Assembly: GCA_001603765.1 (NCBI GenBank)
Contig: LUZV01000164.1
Location: forward strand, 1 to 7,643
Length of the DNA: 7,643 nucleotides
Source of the DNA: Anaerolineales bacterium Chloro_02
GTDB lineage: Bacteria; Chloroflexota; Anaerolineae; Anaerolineales; Anaerolineaceae
Reading direction: 5' to 3'
Below, piece by piece: positions 1 to 7,523 of this stretch. The notes beneath the pieces were generated by a model, which saw nothing but the letters and a program-made list of their open reading frames with translations, was not told the origin of the DNA and made no database searches. Position numbers and translations under genes: made by a program. Positions within the stretch are counted from its first letter, which is position 1. The number at the start of each line of letters is the position of its first letter.

Positions 1-450
1 CTTCAGGCAGCAGTAAAACTCATTGTTGGGCTAATGGCAAGCCTGATGCTCTTTATAACAGTCACCAGTTCAGGAATGCTCGAATCACTCTTTGCCCGCC
101 GCCGACTCACTTCTGGCGAGATCTTTCGCGGAACAATTGCCCTTTTTCTACTCCTGCTCAGTTATTTGGCCGCCCCTTATCTAAAAGAATCTATATTTCC
201 CCAAGCCAGTCAGCTCTTACTGACCGTCAGCTTGGGGTTGATGGTTTTTGGGTTATTCCAAATGGGAACGATCACTGAATCGCTTTATCTGGTTATTGGT
301 CTTTTAACTTTCCTTTCAGGTTTTGAATTGCTCTATGCCAGCCTTGAGTACTCCCGCGTTTTGGAGGCTCTCTTTAGTGCTGTAAATCTCAGCCTGGCTC
401 TGGTCGGGAGTTACTTTATTGTAAAAGACGCGGAAAGTGGGGCAGAATGA
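1..450 (+). CDS. Partial membrane protein, HyfE/NuoK-like (5' end cut by window)
   Basis: The frame is open from base 1 to the TGA at 448-450, giving at least 149 residues. An ATG at 34 lies inside a hydrophobic helix and has no Shine-Dalgarno sequence in front of it, so I read the gene as starting upstream of the window. About five hydrophobic segments are visible: one at the cut N-terminus, then segments around IALFLLLLSYLAAPYL, LLLTVSLGLMVFGLFQ, LYLVIGLLTFLSGFELLY and ALFSAVNLSLALVGSYF. The fourth carries an intramembrane glutamate (SGFELLYASLE), as in NuoK/MrpC/HyfE-type small subunits of Complex-I-like machines. The stop overlaps the start of the next gene (ATGA), so the two are probably co-translated and co-assembled. 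The HyfE/NuoK assignment rests on topology, the buried Glu and the NuoN-like neighbour, not on a clear sequence match; a lineage-specific membrane subunit is the alternative. Confidence 0.7.
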   Translation, partial: LQAAVKLIVGLMASLMLFITVTSSGMLESLFARRRLTSGEIFRGTIALFLLLLSYLAAPYLKESIFPQASQLLLTVSLGLMVFGLFQMGTITESLYLVIGLLTFLSGFELLYASLEYSRVLEALFSAVNLSLALVGSYFIVKDAESGAE

Positions 451-1883
451 GCTGGATGAAAACGCCCATCATCTGGATCTTTTTCCCGTTGGCGCTGAGT
501 CTGCTGCTGATTTTTCTCCACCGGCTGCCAAAACTTTCTGCCTGGGTAACTTGTGTTGGCTGCGTTCTGCTGGCTGCAACCGCGCTGGTTTTTCCGCAGA
601 GTTTACAATTTAGTCTGTTTGGAAAAAACTTCGTATTCAACGATTCCTTCAAGATTTTTAATCGGGCGTTAGTTCTTACGGGAGCGCAACTTAAAACAGT
701 TGCTATGCTCTACATTTTCTGCTTCCTTTGGAATGTCAGCGCTCCGCGCTTTTCGTTGAGCCGTTGGCTGCCTGCCGTTTCGCTGGCAATCACCGCCCTC
801 TGGATCAGCACTCTTGCTGTGGAGCCATTCCTCTATGCCTCATTAATTGTAGAGCTGATTGTGCTTTTCAGCGTCCTGATACTTAGCCCCCGCGGTGAAA
901 AAACACCAGGCGGCATTCGGCGCTACCTGGTTACACAGACCATTGCCATGCCTTTCATTTTACTCAGCGGCTGGATGGTGGCTGGGATTGAGACCGCTCC
1001 AAGCGCCAGCGCTCTGATCTTGCGCGGCGCGATGCTGATCCTGATCGGTTTAAGCCTCTGGCTGGCAATCTTCCCTCTGCATTCCTGGCTGCCTATGCTT
1101 GCCGAAAAGAGTCAACCCATCGTGTTTAGCTACATTTTCTTAATGCAGCAAACTACCGTGCTTCTGTTCCTTTTCAAAGTTCTGGATCATTTTTTCTGGC
1201 TGCGCAGCCTTAGCGGCATTTTTCAAGCACTACAATGGGTAGGCGTATGGAGCTTGCTTGCTGGCGGGGTGTTGGTTTCTCTTCAAACCCGGGTAGACAG
1301 AATCCTGGGATATTTCATCCTGATTGAAACCGGCTATTCCATCCTCGCGATTGGTCTGATCAGCCAGGGCGGAGCGGACGCGCTGGCGCTGAGCTTTCTT
1401 CCGCGCGCGCTTGCCCTGCTGCAGTGGTCTTACACCCTGAGCTCCGTTCGGCAGATGGAACCGGATATTGACGGAAGCTTTGCGTCAATACGCGGATTAT
1501 TCTACCGGCTGCCTTTTCATAGCATTTCACTGATAATCAGCCTGCTCAGCCTTGTGGGGCTGCCAGCATTGGGGCTCTTCCCCGCTAAACGCATGCTATG
1601 GAATAGCACCGCCAGCATCACCTTTGCTTATGCTCCGCTGATCGCCATTTCAGTTGGGTTGTCGTTGGTTCTCGTCCTGCGTCTTCTTCACAACTTGATC
1701 ACCACCGACCCCGATACTCCGTCTCCAGCGTTAACCATGCAGCGCAATGAGTCGATCGGGTCCATCATCGTCTTAAGTGTTTTCAGTCTGTTGTCTTTGC
1801 TGATTGGATTGCTGCCGCATTTCTTCTTAAATCCGTTTTTGGGGATTCTTGAGCCCTTCACCCATCTCTTGTTACAAAAATAA
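447..1883 (+). CDS. Proton-antiporter-like membrane subunit (NuoN/NuoM/MrpD/HyfF family)
   Basis: This 478-residue polytopic protein belongs to the family that forms the antiporter-like subunits of Complex I, Mrp antiporters and group 4 hydrogenases. Visible landmarks are the TM5 glutamate in IVELIVLFSVLIL (E136), the FPLHSWLP motif at 209-216 (family form xPxHxWLPDA), LIETGYSILAIGLISQGG further on, and SLVGLPALGLFPAK (family form GlPp..GF..K). Length is close to NuoN/NuoM (about 485-510). Aligned by eye to E. coli NuoM, the TM7 lysine five residues before the proline of FPLHSW is W205, and the TM8 lysine is T237; the acidic residue that normally ends the WLPDA motif is also absent (WLPMLAE). 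This suggests altered or lost proton transfer. The start overlaps the previous stop as ATGA, implying translational coupling. The family call is secure; which complex it belongs to is unknown, since upstream genes are outside the window. Confidence 0.88.
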   Translation: MSWMKTPIIWIFFPLALSLLLIFLHRLPKLSAWVTCVGCVLLAATALVFPQSLQFSLFGKNFVFNDSFKIFNRALVLTGAQLKTVAMLYIFCFLWNVSAPRFSLSRWLPAVSLAITALWISTLAVEPFLYASLIVELIVLFSVLILSPRGEKTPGGIRRYLVTQTIAMPFILLSGWMVAGIETAPSASALILRGAMLILIGLSLWLAIFPLHSWLPMLAEKSQPIVFSYIFLMQQTTVLLFLFKVLDHFFWLRSLSGIFQALQWVGVWSLLAGGVLVSLQTRVDRILGYFILIETGYSILAIGLISQGGADALALSFLPRALALLQWSYTLSSVRQMEPDIDGSFASIRGLFYRLPFHSISLIISLLSLVGLPALGLFPAKRMLWNSTASITFAYAPLIAISVGLSLVLVLRLLHNLITTDPDTPSPALTMQRNESIGSIIVLSVFSLLSLLIGLLPHFFLNPFLGILEPFTHLLLQK

Positions 1884-1905
1884 AAGGGTATAACCAGTTA
1901 CATTG

Positions 1906-1911
1906 TATAAT
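1906..1911 (+). promoter_or_regulatory. Putative -10 box (TATAAT) for the coiled-coil/selB operon
   Basis: A perfect TATAAT lies in the 56-base gap between the antiporter-like gene and the coiled-coil gene, 28 bases before the ATG. No good -35 hexamer is found at the expected 16-18 base spacing, and the TG before it is directly adjacent rather than in TGn form. A transcription start near 1917-1919 would give a leader of about 20 bases with room for the ribosome binding site. No hairpin terminator precedes it, so read-through from the membrane genes is also possible. Confidence 0.5.
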
Positions 1912-1927
1912 CACAGTAGCATTTGCT

Positions 1928-1934
1928 AAGAGGT
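1928..1934 (+). promoter_or_regulatory. Shine-Dalgarno AAGAGGT
   Basis: AAGAGGT sits 5 bases before the ATG at 1940 (6 bases counting from the AGAGG core). It supports that start for the coiled-coil protein and shows that this gene starts translation independently rather than by coupling to the upstream gene. Confidence 0.7.
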
Positions 1935-1939
1935 AAATA

Positions 1940-3133
1940 ATGGACGATTATTCTGGAATTGAGCAACTTGAAAAGCGTGTGGAATGGCTGGATAACGAAC
2001 GCCGCAACGATAAAACCAATCTCGCCTCGCTGCAAAATCGCCTGACGATGCTGGAGTCGGAAAACCTCAACCTGCGAAAACAGATCAAAGAGCTTGAAGC
2101 CCTGATCACCAGGAACTCAAGCCAAATCGCGAACCTGGACAAATACGACAACCGCATCGATCGGCTTAATATCGATCTAACCAAACAAATCCGCGATGTT
2201 AACGAACGCGCTGATTTTAATCTGGACGAAGCAATAAAACGCCTAAAAATCGACCTTGAAGCTACGCGCAAATCAGTCGCGGAGATTTATACTTTCACCG
2301 AGGAGCTCGAACCGATACGCGCAGAGATGCGCACTTACAAGGTGGAAGACACTCGCCTTGCGCGATTAATTGAGGAGTTGAAAGTCAAGATTCAAGAGGT
2401 CGGACGCTTTGATGAAGACTACCGCCGTTCACTACACCTGCTTGAAGAAAGCCGGCGTCAGGAAGCTAAACGGCTGACGGACCTGCAAGGCGAAGTTGCA
2501 TCCGTTCGGAAGCGCCTTGAGGAAACCCGCAGCAGGTTTGACAGCGTCAATGACAGTTTCCGCACAATGGACACGCGCATTGCAGAATTACAAACATTCG
2601 AAAAGGATCGTAAGCAGGCTCAGTCAGTGTTTATTGAAAAAATCAATGGTTCTCTGGTTGAAAAAGACAAAATCTTTAACAATTGGGAAAAGCGGTTTAT
2701 CGAAATTGACAAGGTAAATCTTAATCTAAATAAACAGATGGAAGATCTGGAGGCTGCGCGTCAGGCGGTTAACAAAGCCGTCAGCGGGGTGGATGAGGTT
2801 ACTCAACGTTTTGAACGCCGTATTAACGAAATTACGGAATTTCAGCGATTAAACGACGAGCGATTCCGCCAGGAATGGACGGTTTTCAAATCTGATGACG
2901 TTAAGCGGTGGACCAACTACATGCTCAGCCATGAAGAACAATCCCGCGAAAGCGCTCAGCAGATTAAAGACCTCACGACTCAATTGCAAGAGATTGACAA
3001 TCTGACTTCCAGCCTTCGCGATCAGCTCGAGAACCTCAGCCGGAGCACTTTGCGCCACGTCCAATCTATCCTGATGGCTTACCAGGACTCCATCCAGGAC
3101 ATCGCGCCCAATCTCGATAAGAAAACTGGCTAA
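1940..3133 (+). CDS. Unrecognised soluble coiled-coil protein
   Basis: This 397-residue protein is highly charged and almost entirely predicted helix. It has no signal peptide and no membrane segment, so it should be cytoplasmic. Heptad-like runs rich in E, K, R, L and I begin near residue 7 (IEQLEKRVEWLDNERR) and continue nearly to the end, with few helix breakers apart from a short EELEPIRAEM patch and the C-terminal IAPNLDKKTG tail. Only four tryptophans are present: W16, W249, and the closely spaced pair W313 and W324 in a segment around QEWTVFKSDDVKRWTNY that looks less repetitive and may be the conserved core. The general look is that of SMC-arm, tropomyosin-like or scaffold proteins, but I recognise no family. 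The stop is 2 bases before selB, so the pair is almost certainly co-transcribed and probably translationally coupled. A role connected with SelB is only a guess from position. Confidence 0.85.
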   Translation: MDDYSGIEQLEKRVEWLDNERRNDKTNLASLQNRLTMLESENLNLRKQIKELEALITRNSSQIANLDKYDNRIDRLNIDLTKQIRDVNERADFNLDEAIKRLKIDLEATRKSVAEIYTFTEELEPIRAEMRTYKVEDTRLARLIEELKVKIQEVGRFDEDYRRSLHLLEESRRQEAKRLTDLQGEVASVRKRLEETRSRFDSVNDSFRTMDTRIAELQTFEKDRKQAQSVFIEKINGSLVEKDKIFNNWEKRFIEIDKVNLNLNKQMEDLEAARQAVNKAVSGVDEVTQRFERRINEITEFQRLNDERFRQEWTVFKSDDVKRWTNYMLSHEEQSRESAQQIKDLTTQLQEIDNLTSSLRDQLENLSRSTLRHVQSILMAYQDSIQDIAPNLDKKTG

Positions 3134-3135
3134 TT

Positions 3136-5034
3136 ATGCATATCGTCGGAACCGCGGGACATGTGGACCATGGGAAATCAACCCTTATTTCCGCGCTAAC
3201 TGGCACCAATCCCGACCGATTAAAAGAAGAAATCGCGCGCGAGATGACCATTGATCTCGGCTTTGCGTCCATGCTCTTGCCAAGCGGGGAAACAATTGGC
3301 ATCATTGATGTGCCCGGACACCGCGATTTTGTCGGCAACATGTTATCAGGGATCGGCGGGATTGATGCCGTTCTTCTGGTTGTGGCTGCTAATGAAGGCG
3401 TCAGCGCGCAGACACGTGAACACGCGGCTATCCTCGACCTTTTGGAAATCTCACGCGGCTTGGTCGTATTAACCAAATGCGATCTCATGCCAGACCCTGA
3501 ATGGCTCGATTTGGTTGAGCTCGAAGTCCTGGAGCTCCTCCAGGGTACCAGCCTTGAGAATTCACCCGTTTTGCGCGTTTCAGCTCAGACCGGCGAAGGT
3601 TTGGACGAGCTGAAGCTCCACCTTGCGGAATTGGTTGGCAACATTCCCCCAAAAAGAGACCTCAACCGCCCACGGCTGCCTGTGGATCGCGTCTTTTCGC
3701 TTTCTGGCTTTGGCACCATTGTCACCGGCACTTTGCTGGATGGCAGCCTGACCCTAGGCGATGAAGTTGTCTGCCTGCCCGGCGGCAAAACAGGGCGCAT
3801 CCGGGGCTTGCAGAACCACAATCACAAGCTGCAGAAGGTCACCCCAGGCTACCGTACCGCCATCAACCTTAATAATCTATCAAAAGAAGACATAAATCGC
3901 GGGGATGTGATCGCTTTACCCGGAACCTACACCCCAACCAATCGGGTGGATGCCTCCATACGCCTGTTGAAAGATGCCGTCACTGATGTTAAACACAATA
4001 TGAGTCTGAAATTGTTCTCCGGCGCCAGCGAGACCTTGGCTCGGGTGCGTCTTTTGGGCATGGAATCGCTCACGCCAGGCGAAGAAGGTTTTGTGCAGTT
4101 TGAACTGGATGAACCCATTGTCGCGACCCGCGGTGATCATTATGTCGTGCGGTTGCCATCTCCAGCGACCACCCTTGGCGGCGGAGTCATCCTCGACACT
4201 CAGCCCGCGCGCCGCTACCGCCGTTTTGATGAAGTCACTCTCACGCGGTTGGACCAATTGCGCGGCGGTAAACGCGCCGACCTGGTGATGCAAGCGCTCA
4301 ACGCCATGAATATCACCAACCTCTCATCCCTGACTACTCGCACAGCCCTTTCACAGTCCGATCTTGAGGTTCAATTGACCGAGTTGGAGGCTGCTGGGGA
4401 GGTGTCTTTCCTCGCTCGCCACCCAAATCCAGCCAAAACTCTTTTAATCTCCACCTCCAACTGGCACTCACTTTCAAATTTGCTCTTAACTTCACTTAAC
4501 AATTTCCATCTGGAACACCCGCTCAAGGCTGGCATCAGCCGTGAACTGCTTAAGGCAAAACTGAAACTCAACCAGGAACAATTTGATTTGGTCTTAAATA
4601 CTTTAGCAAAAAGCGGAGAACTGGTCGAGCGGAGCGCGTTGGTTTGGTCCGCCAGCCATCAAATTTTGCTTTCTCCTGAACAGGAATCTCAGGCTTCCAG
4701 TGTACTCGCCCGGTTCAAAGAATCGCCGTTTTCGCCTCCTGATGTCAACGAAATTGAAGCGGAAATCGGTTCAGATTTGCTTGAAGGCTTGATCTCATCA
4801 GAAAGGTTGATTCGCGTTTCGGATACGGTCATTTTCACTCCCGACGCGATCCAAACGATGAAAATGTGGGTTGGGGACTCAATCCGGACCAATGGAAGCG
4901 TCGCCCTGGCGGAATTTCGTGATAATTTTCACACAAGTCGCAAATATGCCTCCGCTTTACTGGAATATCTTGATTCGATTGGTTATACTTTGAGGAAAGG
5001 GGACGTCCGCGTCCTAAAAAATTCAAACACATAA
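3136..5034 (+). CDS. selB: Selenocysteine-specific translation elongation factor SelB
   Basis: SelB is the GTPase that carries Sec-tRNA(Sec) to the ribosome and binds the SECIS hairpin of selenoprotein mRNAs, so UGA is read as selenocysteine. The 632 residues match the family length (E. coli 614). G-domain motifs are all present: GHVDHGKST (8-16), T38 in the switch I motif REMTIDLGF, DVPGH (58-62), TKCD (113-116) and SAQTG (149-153). EF-Tu-like domains follow (VDRVFSLSGFGTIVTGTLLDG; INRGDVIALPG), then a winged-helix C-terminal part. The last winged helix contains AEFRDNFHTSRKYASALLEY followed by LDSIGYTLRKGD, closely matching the RNA-binding end of E. coli SelB (FRDRLGVGRKLAIQILEYFD). E36 replaces the usual glycine of RGMTIDLG. 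No strong ribosome binding site precedes the ATG; with only TT between the upstream TAA and this start, translation is probably coupled. The start fits the family N-terminus exactly. The genes selA, selC and selD must lie elsewhere. Confidence 0.97.
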   Translation: MHIVGTAGHVDHGKSTLISALTGTNPDRLKEEIAREMTIDLGFASMLLPSGETIGIIDVPGHRDFVGNMLSGIGGIDAVLLVVAANEGVSAQTREHAAILDLLEISRGLVVLTKCDLMPDPEWLDLVELEVLELLQGTSLENSPVLRVSAQTGEGLDELKLHLAELVGNIPPKRDLNRPRLPVDRVFSLSGFGTIVTGTLLDGSLTLGDEVVCLPGGKTGRIRGLQNHNHKLQKVTPGYRTAINLNNLSKEDINRGDVIALPGTYTPTNRVDASIRLLKDAVTDVKHNMSLKLFSGASETLARVRLLGMESLTPGEEGFVQFELDEPIVATRGDHYVVRLPSPATTLGGGVILDTQPARRYRRFDEVTLTRLDQLRGGKRADLVMQALNAMNITNLSSLTTRTALSQSDLEVQLTELEAAGEVSFLARHPNPAKTLLISTSNWHSLSNLLLTSLNNFHLEHPLKAGISRELLKAKLKLNQEQFDLVLNTLAKSGELVERSALVWSASHQILLSPEQESQASSVLARFKESPFSPPDVNEIEAEIGSDLLEGLISSERLIRVSDTVIFTPDAIQTMKMWVGDSIRTNGSVALAEFRDNFHTSRKYASALLEYLDSIGYTLRKGDVRVLKNSNT

Positions 5035-5036
5035 AA

Positions 5037-5042
5037 AAGGAG
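5037..5042 (+). promoter_or_regulatory. Strong Shine-Dalgarno AAGGAG
   Basis: AAGGAG lies 5 bases before the ATG at 5048, within the 13-base gap after selB. It is the best ribosome binding site in the window and suggests that the dehydrogenase is made at a higher level than SelB from the shared transcript. Confidence 0.75.
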
Positions 5043-5047
5043 AAAAC

Positions 5048-5986
5048 ATGGGTTTCAAAGTATTGATCACAGACGGTTTGGAAAAAGAGGGTAAAACCAT
5101 TATCAACGCCGCCGGTGAAGCGGTGGACAAGAAAGGTATCGAAGCCGCTGAACTGCTTGAGGTCATCGGTGAATATGACGGTTTGATCGTCCGCGGAAGA
5201 ACAAAAGTTACGCGCGAAGTGTTTGAAGCAGCCAAAAACCTTAAAGCGGTCGGTCGCGCGGGTGTGGGTGTGGATAACATCGATCTTGAAGCCGCCAAGG
5301 AACACGGCGTAACAGTCGTAAACGCCCCCACTTCCACCACCATCGCAGTTGCCGAACTTGCGTTTGGTCTCATGTTGGCTCTGGTTCGCGAAATCCCTCG
5401 CGGCGACGCCTCCATGAAGCAAGAACAGTGGATCAAAAAAGACCTGATGGGCACCGAAATTCACGGCAAAACGCTTGGAATCATCGGTTATGGCAATATT
5501 GGTCGCCTGCTCAGCAAGTATGCCCAGGCTTTGGGCATGAAGGTCATCTGCTACAACCGCCGCCGCGACCTGGACGAAGTCCGCTCCACCGGCGCCGAAC
5601 CTGTTGAGCTGGACGAGATCTACGCTCAGTCCGACATTATCAGTTTCCATCTGCCCTTAAACGCGGATTCGAAGCGCATGATTAGCGATGAAACCTTTGC
5701 CAAGATGAAAGACGGGGTACTGATCGTGGACGTTGCCCGCGGTGGCGTCATTGACGAAGCCGCGCTGCTGCGCGCCCTGGATTCCGGCAAAGTCGCTGGA
5801 GCCGCCCTCGACGTTTTCGAAAAGGAACCTCCGGTGGATTGGGCGCTCGCCAAACACCCCAAAGTTATCGCCATGCCCCACGTTGGCGGTCAAACTGACG
5901 AAGCTCAATTGCGCGTCGCCATTGATATCGCCAGCGAAGTCATGAACGTGCTGCAGGGCAACGAGTTGCGCTGGAAGATTTGTTAA
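5048..5986 (+). CDS. serA: D-3-phosphoglycerate dehydrogenase-like D-2-hydroxyacid dehydrogenase, short form
   Basis: This is a cytosolic D-isomer 2-hydroxyacid dehydrogenase of 312 residues. Phosphoglycerate dehydrogenases oxidise 3-phosphoglycerate to 3-phosphohydroxypyruvate, the first step of serine synthesis. PGDH-like features are GRAGVGVDNIDLEAAKEHGV (69-88) and VVNAPTSTTIAVAEL. The Rossmann motif is GYGNIG (147-152). The catalytic triad is R231 (VARGG), E260 (EKEP) and H278 (MPHVGG). It ends straight after the catalytic domain, so the ACT or ASB regulatory domains of longer SerA proteins are missing and serine feedback through ACT is not expected. The residue 18 after the last Rossmann glycine is N170, not the Asp that selects NAD; with R171-R173 this resembles the NADPH-type loop YNARR of E. 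coli GhrB. Glyoxylate/hydroxypyruvate reductase is therefore a real alternative. It lies 13 bases after selB. The family call is firm, the serA symbol tentative. Confidence 0.85.
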   Translation: MGFKVLITDGLEKEGKTIINAAGEAVDKKGIEAAELLEVIGEYDGLIVRGRTKVTREVFEAAKNLKAVGRAGVGVDNIDLEAAKEHGVTVVNAPTSTTIAVAELAFGLMLALVREIPRGDASMKQEQWIKKDLMGTEIHGKTLGIIGYGNIGRLLSKYAQALGMKVICYNRRRDLDEVRSTGAEPVELDEIYAQSDIISFHLPLNADSKRMISDETFAKMKDGVLIVDVARGGVIDEAALLRALDSGKVAGAALDVFEKEPPVDWALAKHPKVIAMPHVGGQTDEAQLRVAIDIASEVMNVLQGNELRWKIC

Positions 5987-6002
5987 TTGATCGAAGGTAA
6001 AT

Positions 6003-7508
6003 ATGAGCTTTGACGATAAGCTGGATAAACTGCGTGCCAACACACAGGAAATCATCACGCTGAATGGCATCAGCGCGTTGCTCGGCTGGGACCAACAGGT
6101 CAATATGCCAGTCGCTGCCGCTGAGGAACGCGGTCAACAGCTCGCTCTCCTTGGTGGGCTGATTTACGATAAAACCACCTCTCAGGAGAATGGCGAGCTG
6201 CTCTCTGATCTTGAGGCGGAGCTGAAAAACAGCTCAGACGAGGACCTCAAAGCCGAAGTGAACCTGATACGCCGGCAGTACAACCAGCTTACTCGTATCC
6301 CCAAAGCGCTCAACCTCGAATTGATCCGCGCGACAACCATCTCGCATGGCGCCTGGGCAAAAGCCAAAGCCGAAAATGATTTTGCCAGTTTTGAGCCCCA
6401 CCTGACCCACCTGGTTGAACTGATCCGCCAGGTTGCCGACTGCTTTGGTCCAAACGACCACCCCTACGACGCCTTGCTCGAGACGTATGATCCCGGATTG
6501 AAAACAGCTGAAGTCCAGGCAATCTTTGGAGGTTTGCGCGAACGTCAGGTGGCTCTCGTCAGGGCAATTTCGGAAGCGCAACAGGTGGACGACAGCTTCC
6601 GCTGGCGGACTTATGACGTCTCAATGCAGCGAAAGCTGAACCCCATTCTGGCAAGTCGGCTCGGTTATGATTGGCAGCGCGGGCGGTTGGACGAAAGCGC
6701 GCATCCCTTTACAACCGGTTTTGGGTTGGATGACGTGCGCATCACCACTCACTATTCCTCCGCCGATGCTCTCTCAAGCGTCTTCAGCACCCTGCACGAA
6801 ACGGGTCATGCTCTTTATGAGCAGGGTCTCAACCGCAAGCAACAGGGCACCGTACTTGCCTCAACCTTATCTTCTTCCCTGCACGAAAGCCAATCGCGCC
6901 TGTGGGAAAACATGGTCGGGAGATCCCGTCAATTTTGGAAGTTTTTCTACCCAACCCTCCAAGCTTTTTTCCCCGAAAACCTGGCTGAGGTAAACCTGGA
7001 TACATTTTACCGCGGCATAAACAAGGTTACATCTTCGTTTATCCGCACAGAAGCGGATGAAGCCACCTACAACCTGCATATTATGCTGCGCATGGAGCTT
7101 GAGATCGGTTTGCTCAGCGGAGAACTGAAAGCCAGCGAACTGCCTGAGCTTTGGCGCGAAAAAATGCGGGAATACTTGGGCGTTACGCCTCCGGATGACA
7201 CACGCGGTGTACTTCAGGACGTGCACTGGTCTGGCGCGATGTTTGGCTACTTCCCTACTTACGCGTTGGGCAATCTGATCTCAGCGCAATTGTGGCATAA
7301 GCTCCTGGCGGAACACCCGGAAATCCCTGAAGAAATGGCGAACGGCGAATTAAGCACCATTTTGAACTGGCTGCGCGAGAACGTGCACCAATATGGCTCG
7401 CGCTACACTGCTGCCGAACTGGTCAGAAAGGTCACCGGCACGGGCATCAGCCCCGACCCCTACCTGGATTATCTGACCGCAAAATACAGCGACATCTATC
7501 GTCTGTAA
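6003..7508 (+). CDS. Metallocarboxypeptidase, peptidase family M32 (Taq carboxypeptidase type)
   Basis: M32 enzymes are cytosolic metal-dependent carboxypeptidases that remove C-terminal residues from peptides with broad specificity, usually avoiding proline. The 501 residues match the family (about 500). Conserved blocks in order are LLGWDQQVNMP near the N-terminus, HPFT (234-237) followed by DDVRITTHY, the metal site HETGH (265-269), the third metal ligand E295 in SLHESQSRLWEN (30 residues after the first His, the same spacing as in Pyrococcus carboxypeptidase), IRTEADEATYNLHIMLRMEL (347-366), and GVLQDVHWSGAMFGYFPTYA with LGN. All active-site elements are present and no signal peptide is seen. 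An AAGG ribosome binding site at 5994-5997 is 5 bases before the ATG, and the gene begins 16 bases after the dehydrogenase stop, so it is the last gene of the operon, ahead of a terminator. A role in peptide recycling is inferred from the family. It has no evident link to selenium. Confidence 0.96.
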   Translation: MSFDDKLDKLRANTQEIITLNGISALLGWDQQVNMPVAAAEERGQQLALLGGLIYDKTTSQENGELLSDLEAELKNSSDEDLKAEVNLIRRQYNQLTRIPKALNLELIRATTISHGAWAKAKAENDFASFEPHLTHLVELIRQVADCFGPNDHPYDALLETYDPGLKTAEVQAIFGGLRERQVALVRAISEAQQVDDSFRWRTYDVSMQRKLNPILASRLGYDWQRGRLDESAHPFTTGFGLDDVRITTHYSSADALSSVFSTLHETGHALYEQGLNRKQQGTVLASTLSSSLHESQSRLWENMVGRSRQFWKFFYPTLQAFFPENLAEVNLDTFYRGINKVTSSFIRTEADEATYNLHIMLRMELEIGLLSGELKASELPELWREKMREYLGVTPPDDTRGVLQDVHWSGAMFGYFPTYALGNLISAQLWHKLLAEHPEIPEEMANGELSTILNWLRENVHQYGSRYTAAELVRKVTGTGISPDPYLDYLTAKYSDIYRL

Positions 7509-7523
7509 ACCCTTTTTGTTGAC

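Noticed and set aside
441..465. TGA stop of the first gene considered as a selenocysteine codon, given selB nearby
   Set aside because: A second in-frame TGA follows within three codons, the stop overlaps a well-placed ATG of the next gene as ATGA, and no SECIS-like hairpin was evident; all other genes end in TAA.
1948..2271. Minus-strand frame of 107 codons rich in R and S within the coiled-coil gene
   Set aside because: The RSS-rich composition is the expected antisense image of a charged helical protein; there is no ribosome binding site or context of its own.
4970..4989. Possible promoter (TTGATT ... TATACT) near the end of selB, before the dehydrogenase gene
   Set aside because: The spacing between the two hexamers is only 8 bases, and neither the next possible -35 nor an extended -10 fits properly.
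4835..5650. Long 271-codon open frame on the minus strand opposite the end of selB and the dehydrogenase gene
   Set aside because: It lies fully opposite two strongly supported genes, its product has no recognisable motif and an odd composition rich in F, H and V, and such antisense frames are common by-products of codon use.
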